Positions 61,268 through 64,000 of a stretch of DNA of 64,000 nt are shown here, piece after piece; the first letter of the stretch is position 1; every line of letters starts with the position of its first letter. Both the position numbers and the translations under genes were made by a program. The notes beneath the pieces are model-generated. The model saw only the letters and a list, made by a program, of their open reading frames with translations. It made no database searches and was not told where the DNA came from. Source of the DNA: Liolophura sinensis (taxonomy: Eukaryota; Mollusca; Polyplacophora; Chitonida; Chitonidae); contig NC_088300.1 in assembly GCF_032854445.1 (NCBI RefSeq), positions 53,110,984 to 53,174,983 of the forward strand, read 5' to 3'.

Positions 61268-62808
61268 TATTGACTTTATCCATTGAGGGTTTTCGCATTC
61301 TGCTAACAAAAGGGAATGTATACATACCTCAAAAACACACAGAAGGATTGAGGAAAACATGATATACTTCCCAAAATGACGACGGTGGTCATATTAATGG
61401 GTTACATTAAAAAAACGCGAATGTGGCAGCCTCCCAGGATCGGCAGATCACATGGTAATTTATCTAGTGATGATGGTGTGTTAGTTTCTTTACCTGCATT
61501 AGTTTGGTCTTGTACGAAACATCCGACACATAAAAACATAGACACACACTCCAAAAAGCGAAACACCAAACTCAAGACGGTCTTAATTTGACGGATGACA
61601 GTAATTCGGCTTACGCTACATCATTTTTTTAGGCCTGATGTAGAGAGAGTTAGTTGTCAGCCAACTGTCGCCAAACATCACGTCTCTGCTGCGCTATTTC
61701 TTCAACTTGACTATACATGTGTTCCCATAAGTCGTATATTAACGCAGTGACCACAATCACCAGGGTTCTGAGCATCCGACTAGAACCATTACCCTCAGGA
61801 ACCCATTTCCTCCTGTTGGCATGTCCACATTGTGGCATATCGGTTCTTCATCCAATAATTGGACGCGTTAGCTCACAATAACACTGATTTATGTCACAAG
61901 CCTGTCGCTTTGCTGTAACCGGCATCCAAGCAAGCCTATCAGTTATCCCTTAAGAAAAATCCTTGATATTAAAGCGGACATTTATAGACTGCTGTATGCT
62001 TGGATTGTACGATAGACTATTGGATCCATATCAAAACTAAGTTTTCATACGGGCGAAATTTGAGTGATTGCTGCCCTGGTGTCAACGTGTCTGCCACACT
62101 GTCCTTGTTGTTTTCAGTAAATACACATTGTTATAAATACTTTTATAGGTCGTCCCTTAAATCATGCCTGAGAAACCTGGAACGTGTAGTGGGAGAGAGG
62201 AGGAAGGGGAGATAAGCGAGTGTAATCCGGCGCAGGTGCCTCGGTAGGAAAAGTAATGACATTTCAGGTACCTCCACATTTTGTTTTTTACGGTTTACCT
62301 TCATTTACGTACCATTAAGCATCACGGCCGTTGTACGCCAGTTGCTGAACAACCCATGCCACCCGCACAGCACTGCAGGGCTAAATGACATCCTGGTTTC
62401 TAGGGAACAACTCTCAGGAAGATGCCGCTATACTCTCGAAAAATAGTACGAGCGTATTAAGAAGGGAATCACACAACTTGCAGACAACCCAGCATGGTAT
62501 TAATCTTATTGGATGGGTATATAGACTTTGGACATACTCAAAATCGACGTAACACTCCCCCCTCCCCACCTAGCACCCCCGTCCGTTCTGATCTGAAGGC
62601 AGCAAGGGCTTGGTTATGATATAGTACGAGCGACATTAACATAAGACAAACTTGACGAACACGTCCTAGTGTCGAAGCAGTAACTCATTAACACCCACAT
62701 CCATTAGTTTACGTTTAGATGAACTCCTTGTAGAAGTAGAATGAAAAAGCTACATGGTCTTACAAAGTTGCAGTTGGACATGTTGAAACCTTTCCGTCTA
62801 AATAATTC
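61268..62808. other. No gene recognised
   Basis: Only 60-70-codon frames. A TTTACCTGCATTAG site near 61490 resembles a minus-strand donor but has no acceptor partner. Confidence 0.4.
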
Positions 62809-62838
62809 ATTCCTGGGACAATGATTTGTCCCAGGAAT
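62809..62838. repeat. Perfect 13-bp hairpin, 4-nt loop
   Basis: ATTCCTGGGACAA (62809-62821) and TTGTCCCAGGAAT (62826-62838) with loop TGAT. It lies directly before the 54-bp array. The shape is terminator-like, but in a eukaryote this is more likely a chance or transposon-derived palindrome. Confidence 0.7.
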
Positions 62839-62844
62839 AATTTT

Positions 62845-63300
62845 TGGCAGCTGGTATCGTAGTCCTTGTGTATTGCGAGAGAACAATACTATTTTGTGAG
62901 TATCTGGTAACGTAGCCCTTGCACATTGCGAGAGAACAAGGCTTAATTTGTGGGCAACTGGTAACGAAGCCCTTGTGTATTGCGAGAGAACATTGGTTAA
63001 TGGGAGCAAATGTTCACCTATAAGTAGCCTACTCGTGCATGTATTACAGGAAAACGATAGCTAATTTGTGAGCAAACGTTCAAGTATAGCACAGGAGAAC
63101 AAACAAGAGAACAAAGCTAGGTCAATTTGCGAGCAACTGGTAACGTAAAGTACTCATGTGGTACAAGAGAACAATGGTCAGTTTGAGAGCAACTGATAAC
63201 GTTTTGTACCGTACTCATGTATTACAACAAACAACAGAGCAAAACTGGGTCAATTTGAGGGCTAATGGTACCGTAGTACTCGTATATTACAACACGCCAA
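62845..63300 (+). repeat. Degenerate ~54-bp tandem repeat
   Basis: CTGGTATCGTAG (62851), CTGGTAACGTAG (62904) and CTGGTAACGAAG (62958) show steps of 53-54 bp. Each is followed by CCTTGTGTATTGCGAGAGAA-like sequence. Later copies to about 63300 are more diverged and of uneven length (CAACTGGTAACGTAAAGTAC, CAACTGATAACGTTTTGTAC, CTAATGGTACCGTAGTACTC). The 77-codon frame at 63156-63389 is inside it. Confidence 0.75.
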
Positions 63301-63431
63301 TGGCGAAGAAGCTTTATCTTGAACGTAACAACACAAGGGGTGCCGGTTCAATTCGTGCCTTGGACAAGGAACTCCAGAATTCGCTCTGACTGTTCGAAGG
63401 ACCTTTGTGGCAATTAATGGACGACGCTTCA

Positions 63432-63463
63432 AACTCACTCACTCACTCACTCACTCACTCATT
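63432..63463 (+). repeat. (ACTC)n microsatellite
   Basis: About seven ACTC units followed by ATTC. Similar GAGT/CACT repeats end the tRNA-SINE tails, so this could mark a decayed SINE end, but no SINE body is visible beside it. Confidence 0.85.
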
Positions 63464-64000
63464 CAGCGTCACCGGTAGGGGTTTCAGTCGATTTTCAGAT
63501 TTCCTATATAGGGCCAAAAGATAGTGTTAAATGGTGTTTCTTGAACTTTCTAAATCAATTTACAGAACTTTAAAATCGGTTCAGTAGTTTTCTTTAAAAA
63601 TGAGTTAGAAAGTCAGAAGTATTATCCCAGGCAATCCAGTTTCCTCCTTCCCCATAAAATCTCAATCGTACAATGAATTTTGGAGCATTACAGCAAAAAT
63701 CAAATAAATCAGTCCTGTCTAACTATTACAAGATTTCAAGGGAAACAATACAGAATGATCATTTTTATGAACTGTAAGGAGTTATCTACCTTTGATCACA
63801 TGCTATTTCTACTGCAATTGGGGCAACATTAATTTAATTGTTTCTCATCGCCATCTTTTAAACATATTATTTTCTTGACGTTTCATGTTTGAGGTAACAC
63901 ATGCCTGTAACAATAAGGGACAGAACAGAAATATCGGCGTGACATGCCTAGACCCCCTTACACTGTAAATTTAGAATAACTACCATCCTGTGACGCTGTT
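63464..64000. other. No gene recognised
   Basis: AT-rich; no exon, SINE or array seen. Confidence 0.45.

Overview
The window looks like nuclear DNA of a lophotrochozoan animal, most likely a marine mollusc. The evidence is an AT-rich sequence with almost no open frame above 120 codons, spliced exons with GT-AG borders, and at least seven copies of a V-domain SINE like the one described in molluscs. A second tRNA-derived SINE family and a decayed non-LTR retrotransposon are also present. There is no sign of bacterial operons, phage or CRISPR. The species cannot be named from the sequence alone.

Protein-coding content is sparse. The best gene is on the minus strand. A short first coding exon (43148-43174, nine codons, starting MGDAQMATE) and a second exon (27896-27979, 28 codons, ending AEPPEVVIRCPG) are joined in phase 0 across an intron of about 15.2 kb. 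Later exons were not found and are presumably beyond the left edge or too short to see. I do not recognise the protein. Inside the intron, on the same strand, a 125-codon frame (38586-38963) has a signal-peptide-like N-terminus and an upstream TATA-like box. It is a possible small secreted protein or nested gene. A possible 17-nt micro-exon lies at 44866-44882.

The rest is repeat-rich. 0-8 kb: a MITE-like element (1802-2304), a ~34-bp minisatellite (3030-3790), a tRNA-SINE (6933-7289) and a ~24-bp minisatellite (7320-7915). 8-28 kb: mostly featureless, with a V-SINE at 11.4 kb, small tandem duplications at 13-14 kb, a broken CR1/Jockey-group LINE (about 20535-22560) and a 45-bp SINE remnant with a perfect target duplication (25.1 kb). 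28-43 kb (the intron): three V-SINEs, two unrelated minisatellites that both have 44-bp units, and a 68-72-bp array. 43-54 kb: diverged interspersed repeats, a second tRNA-SINE, another V-SINE, a 138-bp duplication and a perfectly phased 43-bp array. 54.7-60.6 kb: four diverged head-to-tail copies of a segment up to ~1.4 kb, the largest structure in the window. 61-64 kb: a Harbinger-like MITE with TTA target duplication, a 54-bp degenerate array and simple repeats.

I did not find a convincing new defence, metabolic or signalling system. The most useful leads are the split minus-strand gene, the possible secreted protein in its intron, the four-unit duplication, and the homologous 3' tails of two different SINE families.
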